From Sva-07 sp964592115 (GTDB lineage: Bacteria > Actinomycetota > Acidimicrobiia > Acidimicrobiales > Ilumatobacteraceae), in contig CAZQCP010000001.1 of NCBI GenBank assembly GCA_964592115.1, forward strand, positions 22,151-86,150: a stretch of DNA of 64,000 nucleotides, given 5' to 3'. Positions 16,860-25,798 of this stretch are shown here, piece after piece (within the stretch, counting starts at the first letter, position 1; every line of letters starts with the position of its first letter). The position numbers and the translations under genes are program-made. Below the pieces are notes generated by a model. The model searched no databases. It worked only from the letters and a program-made list of their open reading frames with translations, and was not told the origin of the DNA.

Positions 16860-18166
16860 TGACGCGCCGGATCGATCGCCGGATCATCGGGCTCGGGCTG
16901 CCTGCGCTCGGCACCCTGGCGGTCGAGCCGCTGTACCGCCTCGTCGACACGGCGATCATCGGCCGTCTCGGCACTGACCAACTCGCCGGGCTCGCCGTCG
17001 CCGCGGCGATCCTCTCGCTGATCCTCGCCGGATCGAACTTCCTCACCTATGGAACGACCGAGCGCGTCGCCCGCCGCCTGGCAGCCGACGACCGGCCCGC
17101 GGCAGCCGATGTCGGCGTGCAGGCGATCTGGCTCGGGTTGATCGTCGCCGCTGTCGCCACACCGATCGTCGTGCTCACGGCCTCACCGCTCGTGCGCGTG
17201 CTCGGGGCGAGCGGGGCGACCGCAGAGCACGCCGCGACGTACCTGCGCATCTCGGCGCTCGGCATCCCGTGCGTGCTGTTCGCGCTCGCCGTCCAGGGCA
17301 CCCAGCGGGGCGCCGCGGACTATCGCACGCCGCTCGTGATCCTCGTCGCCTCCAACGTGGTCAACCTCGTGTTGGCGCCGCTGATGGTGTTCGTGCTCGA
17401 CATGGGTATCGCCGGCGCGGCGTGGTCGACGGTGATCGCCCAGTTCGCCGCCGCGATCGCGTTCAGCTTCGCCGTCCGACCACGGCTCGCACCTGCGTCC
17501 CAGCGCCGGCCCTCGTGGGAGGAGATGGCACCGCTCGTCACCGCCGGTCGTCACCTGTTGTTGCGGGTCGGCTCGATGCTCGCGGTGTTCACCGGGGCGA
17601 CGGCGATCGCCGCGCGGATCGACGACGACACGCTCGCTGCGCACCAAGTTGCGATGACGATGTTCATGTTCCTCGCGCTCGTGCTCGACGCGCTGTCGGT
17701 GCCCGCCCAGACGCTCGTCGCCGACGATCTCGGACGTGAGCTCGGCGAGGCGCCGCTGATCGCCCGCCGTGTCACGGTGCTGTCGCTCGCCGCTGCCTGT
17801 GTGATCGCGGCCGCGCTCGCCATCGCCGCCCCATGGTTGCCGGCCGTCTTCACCGGCGACGACGGCGTCCGGACGGCGGCCACGACTGCGCTGTTGCTGC
17901 TCGCTGTCGCCATCGTGCCCGCCGCGATCGCGTTCGCCGGTGACGGTGTGCTGATCGGCGCTGGCGACTACCGCTTTCTCGGCCGCGCGGCCCTCGGCTA
18001 CCTGCTCGCCGTTGCACCGATCGGTGCCGCCGTGCTCGCCGCTCCCGACGTCGGCATCTCCGGCATCTGGGTCGGCGTGATCGCCTGGATGTGCCTCCGC
18101 GCCGCCGTCAACACCTGGCGCGTCCGCCACCTCCTCCCGCATCTCGCGGCGACGCTGAACTCGTGA
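16850..18166 (+). CDS. MATE family efflux transporter
   Basis: A 438-residue membrane protein with about twelve hydrophobic helices in two repeats. The N-terminal motif IGLGLPALGTLAVEPLYRLVDTAIIGRLG and the mid-protein AHQVAMTMFMFLALVLDALSVPAQTL region are typical of the DinF-like MATE branch, which exports cationic or antibiotic compounds by Na+ or H+ antiport. The only near start is the ATG at 16850, which lies within the right arm of the palindromic element. An in-frame TGA sits nine bases upstream, so translation cannot start earlier. The stop at 18164-18166 sits in the left arm of another hairpin. Confidence 0.9.
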   Translation: MQSLTRRIDRRIIGLGLPALGTLAVEPLYRLVDTAIIGRLGTDQLAGLAVAAAILSLILAGSNFLTYGTTERVARRLAADDRPAAADVGVQAIWLGLIVAAVATPIVVLTASPLVRVLGASGATAEHAATYLRISALGIPCVLFALAVQGTQRGAADYRTPLVILVASNVVNLVLAPLMVFVLDMGIAGAAWSTVIAQFAAAIAFSFAVRPRLAPASQRRPSWEEMAPLVTAGRHLLLRVGSMLAVFTGATAIAARIDDDTLAAHQVAMTMFMFLALVLDALSVPAQTLVADDLGRELGEAPLIARRVTVLSLAAACVIAAALAIAAPWLPAVFTGDDGVRTAATTALLLLAVAIVPAAIAFAGDGVLIGAGDYRFLGRAALGYLLAVAPIGAAVLAAPDVGISGIWVGVIAWMCLRAAVNTWRVRHLLPHLAATLNS

Positions 18167-18205
18167 ACAAATGTGCGCTCTCAGGCACCATTCACTCACG
18201 AGTTC
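18157..18205. repeat. Imperfect hairpin between convergent MATE and HD genes
   Basis: Perfect outer arms GAACTCGTGA (18157-18166) and TCACGAGTTC (18196-18205), with partial pairing inside, including GTGC/GCAC. It contains the MATE stop codon and lies just before the stop of the convergent HD gene at 18212, as expected for a shared bidirectional terminator. There is no U-tract. The string CTCGTGAAC is shared with the hairpin at 28416-28464. Confidence 0.7.
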
Positions 18206-18211
18206 GCTGCG

Positions 18212-18655
18212 TCAGGCGTGATCGCTCGCTTGGAGGTCCGGGTAGGCGGGGCCGCGGCCGGCGATCAACTCGACGGTGGCGGGGTCGGAACCGACCGAGG
18301 CGGCCATGGCGGCGCCGATCTCCTCGTGGTCGTGGTAGGCGCGGAACGAGTCGGTGAGTCGCGGGCCCACGAGCGTTGCTGCGACGCGGCCGAACGTGCC
18401 GAGACCGCACGTGTTCTTGCCGACATCGTGGAGCAGCGCACCGGCGATCTCCTCGCGGGTCGCATCGGGCCGCCGGGCAGCGAAGCGGCGGGCGACGGCG
18501 GCGCTGTGACGCTGGTCCTGGTTGGACTGGGCGAGCCACATGTCGGCTTCGGCTGGGAGCAGGTGCGATGTCGCCCACGCGATGTCGTCGGCGGCGGCGG
18601 GGCGCGGCGACAGCGACGTGAAGAAGCGCGGTGCCAGGTGCCAGATCTGCTTCAT
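18212..18655 (-). CDS. HD-domain phosphohydrolase-like protein
   Basis: A 147-residue protein. The metal-binding HD signature is seen as HSAAVARRFAARRP followed by AGALLHDVGKNTCGLG, then YHDHEEIGAAMAASVG. These match small HD proteins of Actinobacteria of unknown substrate, possibly nucleotide phosphohydrolases. The N-terminus begins MKQIWHLAPRFFTSLSPRP. It starts 8 bases after the end of xerD and is probably cotranscribed with it. Its stop lies next to a hairpin shared with the convergent MATE gene. Specific function not known. Confidence 0.8.
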   Translation of the reverse strand: MKQIWHLAPRFFTSLSPRPAAADDIAWATSHLLPAEADMWLAQSNQDQRHSAAVARRFAARRPDATREEIAGALLHDVGKNTCGLGTFGRVAATLVGPRLTDSFRAYHDHEEIGAAMAASVGSDPATVELIAGRGPAYPDLQASDHA

Positions 18656-18662
18656 CGCTCGC

Positions 18663-19580
18663 TCACCGTTCCAGTGTGGCCCGCGGATGCGCCGCGCGGT
18701 ACACGTCCCACAGACGCTCCTGGCTGACCTTCGTGTAGATCTGCGTCGTCGAGATCGACGCGTGTCCGAGCATCTCTTGCACCACACGCAGATCAGCGCC
18801 GTGGTCGAGCAGGTGCGTCGCGCAGGAGTGCCGCAACACGTGCGGTGACAGCTCGTCGCCCAAGCCCGCCCGACGGGCGTACTTCTTCAGCACGAGCCAC
18901 GCCGATTGCCGGCTCAGTCGCCCGCCCCGGCTGGAGAGGAAGACCGCCTCGGCGTCGTCGCGGCGGCGCCACTGCCGCGGCACGAGCTGGGCGCGGCCGT
19001 CGCCCGAGAACCAATCCTCGAGCGCCCGCGAGGCGCTCGATCCGAACGGCACGATGCGCTCCTTGGAACCCTTGCCGTACAAGCGCACCAAGCGGGCATC
19101 GAGGTCGATCTCGCCGATCGACAGTCCGACCGCCTCGGAGATGCGGGCGCCGGTCGCGTAGAGCAACTCGATGAGGGCGAGGTCACGCTTGCCAACCGGA
19201 TCGGAGACGGTCACCGCGTCGATCAACCGAGTCACCTCGGTCTCGGTGAGTGGTTTGGGGATGCCGGCGGGGACGCGTACACCTTCGAGATCGTGTGCCG
19301 GATCGTCGGGACGCACACCTTCCACGGCGAGGTAGCGGTGCATCATGCGGATCGCCGCCAACTGGCGGGCGACCGTCGATGTCGCCTTGCCGCTCGCCCG
19401 TTGCTCGCCGACGAAGGCGACGAGGTCGGCGTGACCGACGTCGAGCACACCTGTGCCCCGCTCCGCCAGCCACTCGGTGTACACGGTCAGGTCACGCCGG
19501 TAGGCGGCGAGGGTGTTCGCCGAACGGCCCTTCTCGGCGACCATCCACGACAAGAACTCCTCGACCTCGAGCGGCAACAC
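18663..19580 (-). CDS. xerD: Site-specific tyrosine recombinase XerD
   Basis: A 305-residue tyrosine recombinase that resolves chromosome dimers at dif with its partner XerC. The N-terminal SAM-like domain starts at EEFLSWMVAEKGRSANTL. The catalytic set is visible: Arg in ATGARISEAVGL, Lys in GKGSKERIVP, HxxR in SPHVLRHSCATHLL, His in LGHASISTTQIY and the Tyr nucleophile in IYTKVSQERL. Start is GTG at 19580, 14 bases after the Nudix stop. The neighbourhood (Nudix, pyrG, recN) matches actinobacterial chromosomes, so this is the housekeeping enzyme rather than a phage integrase. Confidence 0.94.
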   Translation of the reverse strand: MLPLEVEEFLSWMVAEKGRSANTLAAYRRDLTVYTEWLAERGTGVLDVGHADLVAFVGEQRASGKATSTVARQLAAIRMMHRYLAVEGVRPDDPAHDLEGVRVPAGIPKPLTETEVTRLIDAVTVSDPVGKRDLALIELLYATGARISEAVGLSIGEIDLDARLVRLYGKGSKERIVPFGSSASRALEDWFSGDGRAQLVPRQWRRRDDAEAVFLSSRGGRLSRQSAWLVLKKYARRAGLGDELSPHVLRHSCATHLLDHGADLRVVQEMLGHASISTTQIYTKVSQERLWDVYRAAHPRATLER

Positions 19581-19594
19581 GACGGCTCACCCCG

Positions 19595-20170
19595 CTACAC
19601 GCCGGTGTCGGCGGCGGCCAATCGCCGTTCGGTCAACAGCACGCCGACCACGGACTTGGCGTCGGTGATCTCGCCCCGTTCGACCATCGCCACCGCGTCG
19701 GTGAGCGGCACGTGGAGGATGCGCATGTGTTCCTCCTCGGGGCCTTGGCGGTCGGCCGGCACGGGCGTGCAGCCGGTGGCCATGTAGATCGTGGTGACCG
19801 AATCCGTCATTCCCGGCGAGGGCAAGATCTCGGTGAGCCGTTCGAGCGCCGCCGCCGCCAAGCCGACCTCCTCGGCGAGCTCGCGGCGCGCCACCTCGTC
19901 GGTGGACTCGCCGTGGATGTCGCGCATCCCTGCCGGGATCTCGACGATCTCGCGCTCGTACGGCGGCCGGTACTGCGCCACGAGCACGAGCGATGCGTTG
20001 CCCTCGGCGTCGAACACGACCGGCACGACACCGACCGCGCCTGGCGAGCGCACGATGTCGCGACGAAACGCCGAGCCGTCGGGTGCTTCGAAGTCGGCGA
20101 CGGCGACGTGCCAGACGTGGCCCTGGTGGACGAGGGATTCGCCGATCCGGCGAAAGCCGCCCTCGGTCAC
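19595..20170 (-). CDS. Nudix hydrolase, ADP-ribose pyrophosphatase type
   Basis: A 191-residue Nudix enzyme. The Nudix box is clear: GMRDIHGESTDEVARRELAEEVG, with the RELxEE core. Preceding YRPPYEREIVEIPAG is typical of the ADP-ribose pyrophosphatase group (Rv1700 in M. tuberculosis, which sits in the same position between pyrG and xerD). It should cleave ADP-ribose to AMP and ribose-5-phosphate. The GTG start at 20170 makes a 4-base GTGA overlap with the pyrG stop, so the two are translationally coupled. Confidence 0.9.
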   Translation of the reverse strand: MTEGGFRRIGESLVHQGHVWHVAVADFEAPDGSAFRRDIVRSPGAVGVVPVVFDAEGNASLVLVAQYRPPYEREIVEIPAGMRDIHGESTDEVARRELAEEVGLAAAALERLTEILPSPGMTDSVTTIYMATGCTPVPADRQGPEEEHMRILHVPLTDAVAMVERGEITDAKSVVGVLLTERRLAAADTGV

Positions 20171-21837
20171 GACCGCAGGGACGGCGCCGACTCGGGCACG
20201 GGGTTCGCCGCGATGGAGGCGTTGGGCGGCAGCCCATCACGCGTGGCCCGATGGGCGAGGGCGGCGGCGATCAGTTCGCGAAACAGCGGATGCGGTCGAT
20301 CCGGGCGGCTCTTGAACTCCGGATGCGCCTGCGTGCCGACCCAGAACGGATGGCCCGGCAGCTCGATGAACTCGACGAGGCGGTTGTCCGGCGACGCCCC
20401 CGAGCACCACAGGCCGGCGCCTTCGATCTGCGCGCGATAGCGCTCGTTGAACTCGTAGCGGTGGCGGTGACGCTCGCTCACGACCGGCTCGCCGTACGCC
20501 TCGGCGACTTGGGAACCGCTGGCGAGCACGGCGTAGTACGCGCCGAGCCGCATCGTGCCGCCCTTGTCTTCGATGCCGCGCTGTTCGAGCATCAGGTCGA
20601 TCACGGGATGTGGTGTGGTGGGATCGAACTCGGTCGAGTTGGCACCGGTGAGACCGACGACGTCACGGGCGTACTCGATCGCCATCGCTTGTAGCCCGAG
20701 GCACAGTCCGAGGCACGGGATGCCCTCTTCACGGGCGTAGCGGGCGGCGGCGATCTTGCCTTCGACGCCGCGGTAGCCGAAGCCGCCGGGAATGACGATG
20801 CCGTCGAGGTCGCCGAGCTGGCCGGCCGCGAGCAGCCCCTCGACGCTCTCGGATTGGACCCACACGATCTCGACGTCGGCCCCATGATGGAACCCGGCGT
20901 GCTTGAGGCTCTCCACCACCGACAGGTAGGCATCGGGGAGCTCGATGTACTTGCCGATCAGGCCGATCCGAACCGGCGTGGTGGCCGCTTCGATCTTGGC
21001 GACGAGCTCCTCCCACGACGACAGATCGGGTTCGCCGTCGAGCCGCAGCACGCGGCACACGTAGTCGTCGAGGCCCTCGTCGTGCAGGATCAGTGGCAGC
21101 TCGTAGATGTTCTTGGCGTCGGCGGCGTTGACGACGGCGCGCTCTTCGACGTCGCAGAGGCTGGAGATCTTGCGCTTCAGGTCGTCGGACAACGGTTCTT
21201 CGCTGCGACACACGATCACGTCGGGCTGAATGCCGCGGCTGCGCAGCTCGGTCACCGAGTGCTGCGTGGGCTTGGTCTTCTGCTCGCCCGACGGCCCGAT
21301 GAACGGCACCAGCGTGACGTGGATGTAGCACACGTTGTCGCGCCCGACCATGTTGCGGAACTGGCGGATCGACTCGAGGAACGGCAGGATCTCGATGTCT
21401 CCGACCGTGCCGCCGACCTCGGTGATGACCACGTCGACGTCCTCGCGGGCCACGCGCTGCACGCGACGCTTGATCTCGTCGGTGATGTGGGGGATGACCT
21501 GCACGGTCTTGCCGAGGTAGTCGCCGCGCCGCTCGGCGGCGAGGACAGCCTGGTAGATCGACCCGGTCGTGGCGTTGGAGTTGCGCGACAGGTTCTCGTC
21601 GATGAAGCGCTCGTAGTGGCCGAGGTCGAGGTCGGTCTCGCCGCCGTCGTCGGTGACGAACACCTCACCGTGCTCGAACGGGTTCATCGTGCCCGGATCG
21701 ATGTTGATGTACGGGTCGAGCTTTTGCAGCGTGACTCGCAGCCCACGCATCTTGAGCAGGCGCCCGAGCGATGACGCCGTGAGACCCTTGCCGAGCGAGC
21801 TCGCAACCCCTCCGGTCACGAAAATGTGCTTCGGCAT
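20167..21837 (-). CDS. pyrG: CTP synthase
   Basis: A 556-residue enzyme converting UTP to CTP with glutamine as nitrogen donor. The synthase domain starts KHIFVTGGVASSLGKGLTAS with its P-loop. The glutaminase domain holds GGFGYRGVEGKIAA and the nucleophile Cys in CLGLCLGLQAMAIEYAR. The late His/Glu pair is in HPEFKSRP. ATG at 21837 is preceded by the strong ribosome site GGAGGAGG, so this gene has a true leader, unlike many neighbours. A 182-base non-coding stretch separates it from recN; M. tuberculosis has mctB in that place, absent here. Confidence 0.96.
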   Translation of the reverse strand: MPKHIFVTGGVASSLGKGLTASSLGRLLKMRGLRVTLQKLDPYINIDPGTMNPFEHGEVFVTDDGGETDLDLGHYERFIDENLSRNSNATTGSIYQAVLAAERRGDYLGKTVQVIPHITDEIKRRVQRVAREDVDVVITEVGGTVGDIEILPFLESIRQFRNMVGRDNVCYIHVTLVPFIGPSGEQKTKPTQHSVTELRSRGIQPDVIVCRSEEPLSDDLKRKISSLCDVEERAVVNAADAKNIYELPLILHDEGLDDYVCRVLRLDGEPDLSSWEELVAKIEAATTPVRIGLIGKYIELPDAYLSVVESLKHAGFHHGADVEIVWVQSESVEGLLAAGQLGDLDGIVIPGGFGYRGVEGKIAAARYAREEGIPCLGLCLGLQAMAIEYARDVVGLTGANSTEFDPTTPHPVIDLMLEQRGIEDKGGTMRLGAYYAVLASGSQVAEAYGEPVVSERHRHRYEFNERYRAQIEGAGLWCSGASPDNRLVEFIELPGHPFWVGTQAHPEFKSRPDRPHPLFRELIAAALAHRATRDGLPPNASIAANPVPESAPSLRS

Positions 21838-22019
21838 CGGGGCCTCCTCCGTCTCCGACTCGTGGTCGATGTGGGGCGCCGGGCTCGGCACCATGACGGG
21901 ACATCACCATACCCCGGCGCGAGCGCGCCGAGCGCGATGGGCGCCGACACCTCGAAAAGTGTCCGATTCATCTCGCGCAGCGGTACGGGACGGACAGATT
22001 TACGGTTCGGCGGGCGGGG
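21838..22019 (-). promoter_or_regulatory. pyrG upstream region with leader and ribosome site
   Basis: No gene is seen here. Reading the minus strand, a weak TATGGT box (21906-21911) lies about 70 bases before the pyrG ATG, and GGAGGAGG sits directly before the start. No convincing -35 box or attenuator was found. A separate pyrG promoter within the recN-pyrG space is likely. Confidence 0.35.
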
Positions 22020-23621
22020 TTACCGTGCGAGGAGCTCGCGGGCGTGTTCGAGCGCCGACGTCGACGACGAGCCCGACAGCATCCGCGCAACCTCACCGAC
22101 ACGGGCCTCGGCGTCGAGTTGGGAGGCGGTGGCGAACGTCTGGCCGCCGCGGACGACCTTGTCGACGGTGAAGTGTCGACCGGCCGCGGCGGCCACCTGC
22201 GCGAGGTGGGTGACGACGAGGATCTGATGCGACCTGCCGAGGGTGTCCAGCGCCTCGGCGATCGCCTGTGCGGCGACGCCTCCGATCCCGGCGTCGACCT
22301 CGTCGAACACGAGCGTCCGCTCTCCCGCGCCGTCACCGCCGCGTGTGGTGCCGGCGAGCACGAGCCGCAACGCCAGCATCGTCCGCGCCAGCTCGCCGCC
22401 CGACGCGACGCGGGTGAGTGGCAACAGCGGCGTCCCCGGGTTGGCCGCGAGCAGGAACTGCACACGGTCGCCCGGGTGATCGTCGTCGTGGGTGCCGACC
22501 TCGACCCCGATCGATGCGCTCGGCATCGCCAGTGCTCGCAGTTCGTTCTCGACCGCCTCCGCCAGCAGCGGCGCGGCAGCCCGTCGGGAACGCCCGACCG
22601 CTTCCGCCGCACGACGCTCGTCGGCGAGCGCGCGTCGATGACGTTCGTCGAGCTCGGCTGCACGCGCTTCGAACGACTCCAGCTCGGCGAGGCGGTCGAC
22701 CACCTCCCGCTGGAAGGCCAACACGGCTTCCAGGTCGTCGCCGTACTTGCGGCACAGCTCGCGCAACGCTTGGCGTCGGGCACGCACTGTTGCCAGACGT
22801 TCGGGATCCTCGCCGATCGACTCGCCGACGGCTCGCAGGTCGCTGGCGAGGTCGTCGAGATCGGCGAGCACCTCGTGCAACCTGGATGCAACCTCGGCGA
22901 ACGGTCGTCGCCCCTCGATCGCTCCGAGTGCGTCCGCCAGCCGGTCGCGGCCGCCGTCGTCGTCGGTGAGCGACGCGAGTGCGACGGCGGCCGCCTCGCG
23001 GTGGGCCACGGCGTCGGCCAGCAACGCTTCTTCGGCGTCGAGCAGCGCTTCTTCGTGGGCATCGTCGAGGGCAGCCGAGTCGAGCTCGTCCACCTGGAAC
23101 CGCAGCAGATCGATCTCGCGGGCACGCGCTCGCTCGTCTCCGCCGAGCGTTGCCAGTGACGCGTCGATCTCGGTGAGCGCAGCCCGGGCGGCACGCAACG
23201 GTTCGAGGTCGACCGCACCGAACTGGTCGAGCGCGGCGCGCTGGGTGGCGGTCGACAGGAGTGATTGATGGGCGTGTTGACCATGGAGGTCGACGAGCCC
23301 GTCTGCTGCCTCGGCGAGCAACGCCGCCGTTGCCGGACGCCCGTTGACGTAGGCCCGCGAGCGTCCGTCAGCCGGGATCACCCGGCTGAGCACCCATTCG
23401 TCACCGGCAGCATCGACGATTCGTCCGTCGATCCGCGCCTCGCTCGCACCGTGGCGGACCATCGCTGCGTCGGCGCGCCCGCCGACGAGCAGTTCGATCG
23501 CCTCGACGATCATCGTCTTACCGGCACCGGTCTCGCCTGTCACGACGTTGAGCCCCGGCCCGAACACGAGGTCGGCGCGTTCGATCACGCCGAGGTTCTC
23601 GATGTGCAACTCGCTCAGCAC
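22020..23621 (-). CDS. recN: DNA repair protein RecN
   Basis: A 533-residue SMC-like ATPase that tethers DNA ends during recombinational repair. The Walker A motif is VTGETGAGKTMIVEAIELL. The signature motif is RVASGGELARTMLALRL, and Walker B is LVFDEVDAGIGG, followed by VVTHLAQVAAAAGRHF. The middle is Ala/Glu/Arg-rich coiled coil. The GTG start gives LSELHIENLGVIERADL, the standard RecN N-terminus. It is slightly short for the family owing to a compact coiled-coil region. It lies 30 bases after nadK in the operon. Confidence 0.95.
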   Translation of the reverse strand: MLSELHIENLGVIERADLVFGPGLNVVTGETGAGKTMIVEAIELLVGGRADAAMVRHGASEARIDGRIVDAAGDEWVLSRVIPADGRSRAYVNGRPATAALLAEAADGLVDLHGQHAHQSLLSTATQRAALDQFGAVDLEPLRAARAALTEIDASLATLGGDERARAREIDLLRFQVDELDSAALDDAHEEALLDAEEALLADAVAHREAAAVALASLTDDDGGRDRLADALGAIEGRRPFAEVASRLHEVLADLDDLASDLRAVGESIGEDPERLATVRARRQALRELCRKYGDDLEAVLAFQREVVDRLAELESFEARAAELDERHRRALADERRAAEAVGRSRRAAAPLLAEAVENELRALAMPSASIGVEVGTHDDDHPGDRVQFLLAANPGTPLLPLTRVASGGELARTMLALRLVLAGTTRGGDGAGERTLVFDEVDAGIGGVAAQAIAEALDTLGRSHQILVVTHLAQVAAAAGRHFTVDKVVRGGQTFATASQLDAEARVGEVARMLSGSSSTSALEHARELLAR

Positions 23622-23651
23622 GGTCGTCTCACAGCGGTCTCGGTGGCTCGA

Positions 23652-24500
23652 TCAGCGGTCGGCAAGACCGAACTTCGCCTTCAGGATCTGGTGATAACGC
23701 TCGTTGCCGAAGCGGACGAACCTCGCCGTATCGGGAGACGGGGAGCAGCGAACGATGTCACCGTCGTCGAGTGACGCCGCAGGTTGGCCGTCGAGGGTCA
23801 GCTCGGCGCGACGGTGCCCCGTGACCTCGATCTCGACGACCTCGTTCGGGTCGAGCACCAGCGTTCGATCGAACAGCATGTGCGGAGACACGGGTGTCAG
23901 CAAGATCGCCCGATGGCGCGGCGACACGATCGGGCCTCGGGCCGACAGCGAGTACGCCGTGGAACCGGTCGGGGTCGCCACGATCAGGCCGTCTGCCGCG
24001 TAGTAGGTGAACGGCTCACCGTCGATCCGCGCCAGCAACCGCACGGTGTGCCCGGGCACCGCCTTTTCCACCACCGCTTCGTTGAGCGCTCGGCCGGCGT
24101 CGGCACCGTTGACCTGGACGGCGAGCATCATGCGTTCGTCGAGGTGCCAGCCGCCGGCCGAACGACCCGCCTGCAGTCGCTCGAGCGCGTCGTGTAGGCG
24201 ATCGGGTTCGATCTCGGTGAGGTACCCGAGCGCGCCGAGGTTGACGCCGAGCACGGGCACCGGCGCTCCGTCGAGGAGGCGCACGCTGCGCAACATCGTG
24301 CCGTCGCCTCCGAGGCTCAGCACGACGTCCGCGTCGCCGACAGCGCGTTCGGAGGCGAACGCTCCCAGTTCGAGCGCCGCCGCATCGGGGCCATGGATCC
24401 AGAACTCGACCCCGTGGTCCGCACACCACGCGGCAGCCGCGCCGGCGTGATCGCGCGCCGATGCTCGCTCGTGATGGGCAACGAGGGCGACGCGCTTCAT
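23652..24500 (-). CDS. nadK: NAD kinase
   Basis: A 282-residue kinase that makes NADP from NAD with ATP or polyphosphate. The diacylglycerol-kinase-type motif LSLGGDGTMLRSVRLL and the downstream NLGALGYLTEIEPD and ADGLIVATPTGSTAYSLSA segments are diagnostic. ATG at 24500 gives MKRVALVAHHERASA; the longer open frame upstream is Pro-rich antisense-like sequence overlapping tlyA. It lies between tlyA and recN, the order conserved in Actinobacteria. Confidence 0.95.
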   Translation of the reverse strand: MKRVALVAHHERASARDHAGAAAAWCADHGVEFWIHGPDAAALELGAFASERAVGDADVVLSLGGDGTMLRSVRLLDGAPVPVLGVNLGALGYLTEIEPDRLHDALERLQAGRSAGGWHLDERMMLAVQVNGADAGRALNEAVVEKAVPGHTVRLLARIDGEPFTYYAADGLIVATPTGSTAYSLSARGPIVSPRHRAILLTPVSPHMLFDRTLVLDPNEVVEIEVTGHRRAELTLDGQPAASLDDGDIVRCSPSPDTARFVRFGNERYHQILKAKFGLADR

Positions 24501-24510
24501 CGTCGGTTGC

Positions 24511-25269
24511 TCATCGCCCGGTGGAGGTGGCGGTGGTGGTGGCGAGAACCAGGAACTCACGGTTGCCGTCGGCGCCGGTGATCGGCGAGTCGACCCATCC
24601 GCCGACGGTGCAGCCGGCGTCGAGGAGCGCCTGATCGATCTCGTCACGCACGCGTTCGTGGATCGTCGGGTCGGTGATCACCCCACGGCCGCGATCGACT
24701 TCGCGACGCCCCGCCTCGAACTGTGGTTTCACGAGCAGCACCATCGGCGCTCCAGGTTGGCACAGCTCGGTCAGCGTGGGGATGACGAGCCGGAGCGAGA
24801 TGAACGAGAGGTCGCCGACGGCGATGTCCACACGCCCGCCGATCGTGTCGACGGTCGCATGGCGCAGGTTCGTCCGTTCGAGGCTCGTCACCCGCGGATC
24901 TCGCTGCAGCCGTTCGTGCAACTGGCCGTGGCCGACATCGAGGGCGACCACGTGCGCGGCGCCGCGCTGCAACAGGCAGTCCGTGAACCCACCGGTCGAC
25001 GCGCCGGCGTCGAGCGCCCGGGCGCCGGTGACGTCCACGCCGAACTCGCTCAGCGCATGGTCGAGCTTCTCACCACCACGCCCGACGAAACGTGGGGGCG
25101 GCCCTTCGACGTGGACAGTGTCGGCAGGTGCGACCTGGCGCGCCGGCTTGTCGGCGACGGATCCGTTCACCAGGACACGGTGGCGAGAGATCAACTCCTG
25201 TGCCTCGGTACGGCTCGTGGACAGTCCGCGCCGCACCATCTCGGCGTCGAGACGCCGACGGGTCGCCAC
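24511..25269 (-). CDS. tlyA: TlyA family rRNA (cytidine-2'-O)-methyltransferase
   Basis: A 252-residue enzyme that 2'-O-methylates cytidines in 16S and 23S rRNA. In mycobacteria this sets sensitivity to capreomycin. An N-terminal S4 domain (RRLDAEMVRRGLSTSRTEAQ) is followed by the FtsJ-like methyltransferase with DAGASTGGFTDCLLQRGA as the SAM-binding loop. The catalytic residues lie in VGDLSFISL and VLLVKPQFEAGR. Start is GTG at 25269. Its order phasin-like gene, tlyA, nadK, recN is kept in relatives. A hemolysin role, the old name of the family, is not suggested. Confidence 0.93.
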   Translation of the reverse strand: MATRRRLDAEMVRRGLSTSRTEAQELISRHRVLVNGSVADKPARQVAPADTVHVEGPPPRFVGRGGEKLDHALSEFGVDVTGARALDAGASTGGFTDCLLQRGAAHVVALDVGHGQLHERLQRDPRVTSLERTNLRHATVDTIGGRVDIAVGDLSFISLRLVIPTLTELCQPGAPMVLLVKPQFEAGRREVDRGRGVITDPTIHERVRDEIDQALLDAGCTVGGWVDSPITGADGNREFLVLATTTATSTGR

Positions 25270-25278
25270 GGGTGCCGG

Positions 25279-25776
25279 TCAGCCGGCGCTCTTCTTGGCC
25301 GCCGACTTCTTTGCTGTCGACTTCTTGGCCGGGGCCTTCTTCGCGGCAGCCTTCTTGGCCGGTGCCTTCTTCTTGGCCGCCGACTTCTTGGCTGCCGACT
25401 TCTTTGCTGTCGACTTCTTGGCCGGGGCCTTCTTGGCGGCCGGAGCCGCCGCGGGGGCTGCCTTGGCCAGCGGGTTCGCAACGCCGGCGCGTGCTGCGAA
25501 CTGCTCGGCGAACTCCTCGAAGCGGTCTTCCATCTCGTCGAAGCGCTCCGACAGCCACTCGAGCTGCTTGGCGACCTCGCGCTGCACCGTCTCGCTCACC
25601 TTCGCCGATGTCTCTCGGGTCCGTTCGAGCAGCGCCTGCACGGACGCCTCGGCTTCTTGTTTGCGGAGCTCACCCGAGTTCACGAGCGACGTCACGATCG
25701 ACTCCGCTTGCTGCTTGGACAGGTTCGTGAACTCGACACCGGCGTCGAGCAGCCGTTGGATCATGGTCGTTGCCAT
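25279..25776 (-). CDS. Phasin-like protein with histone-like Lys/Ala tail
   Basis: A 165-residue protein of two parts. Residues 1-100 are helical, with a predicted coiled coil (ESIVTSLVNSGELRKQEAEA, then VAKQLEWLSERFDEMEDRFE), resembling phasin/PhaF-type proteins. Residues 105-165 are almost only Ala, Lys, Pro and Ser in AAKK, TAKK and APAKK units, like the tails of histone H1-like and AlgP proteins. The tail is encoded by repeated DNA: about 40 bases at 25303-25342 recur almost exactly at 25388-25428. A role in DNA or polyphosphate binding, or in granule association, is possible but unproven. TAGCCT sits 6 bases before its ATG. Confidence 0.72.
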   Translation of the reverse strand: MATTMIQRLLDAGVEFTNLSKQQAESIVTSLVNSGELRKQEAEASVQALLERTRETSAKVSETVQREVAKQLEWLSERFDEMEDRFEEFAEQFAARAGVANPLAKAAPAAAPAAKKAPAKKSTAKKSAAKKSAAKKKAPAKKAAAKKAPAKKSTAKKSAAKKSAG

Positions 25777-25782
25777 GGGGTG

Positions 25783-25788
25783 AGGCTA
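25783..25788 (-). promoter_or_regulatory. Putative leaderless -10 box of the phasin-like gene
   Basis: On the minus strand TAGCCT lies 6 bases before the ATG at 25776. It would start the tlyA-nadK-recN operon transcript at the start codon. No consensus -35 is seen. Confidence 0.45.
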
Positions 25789-25798
25789 CTGCGGTCCG

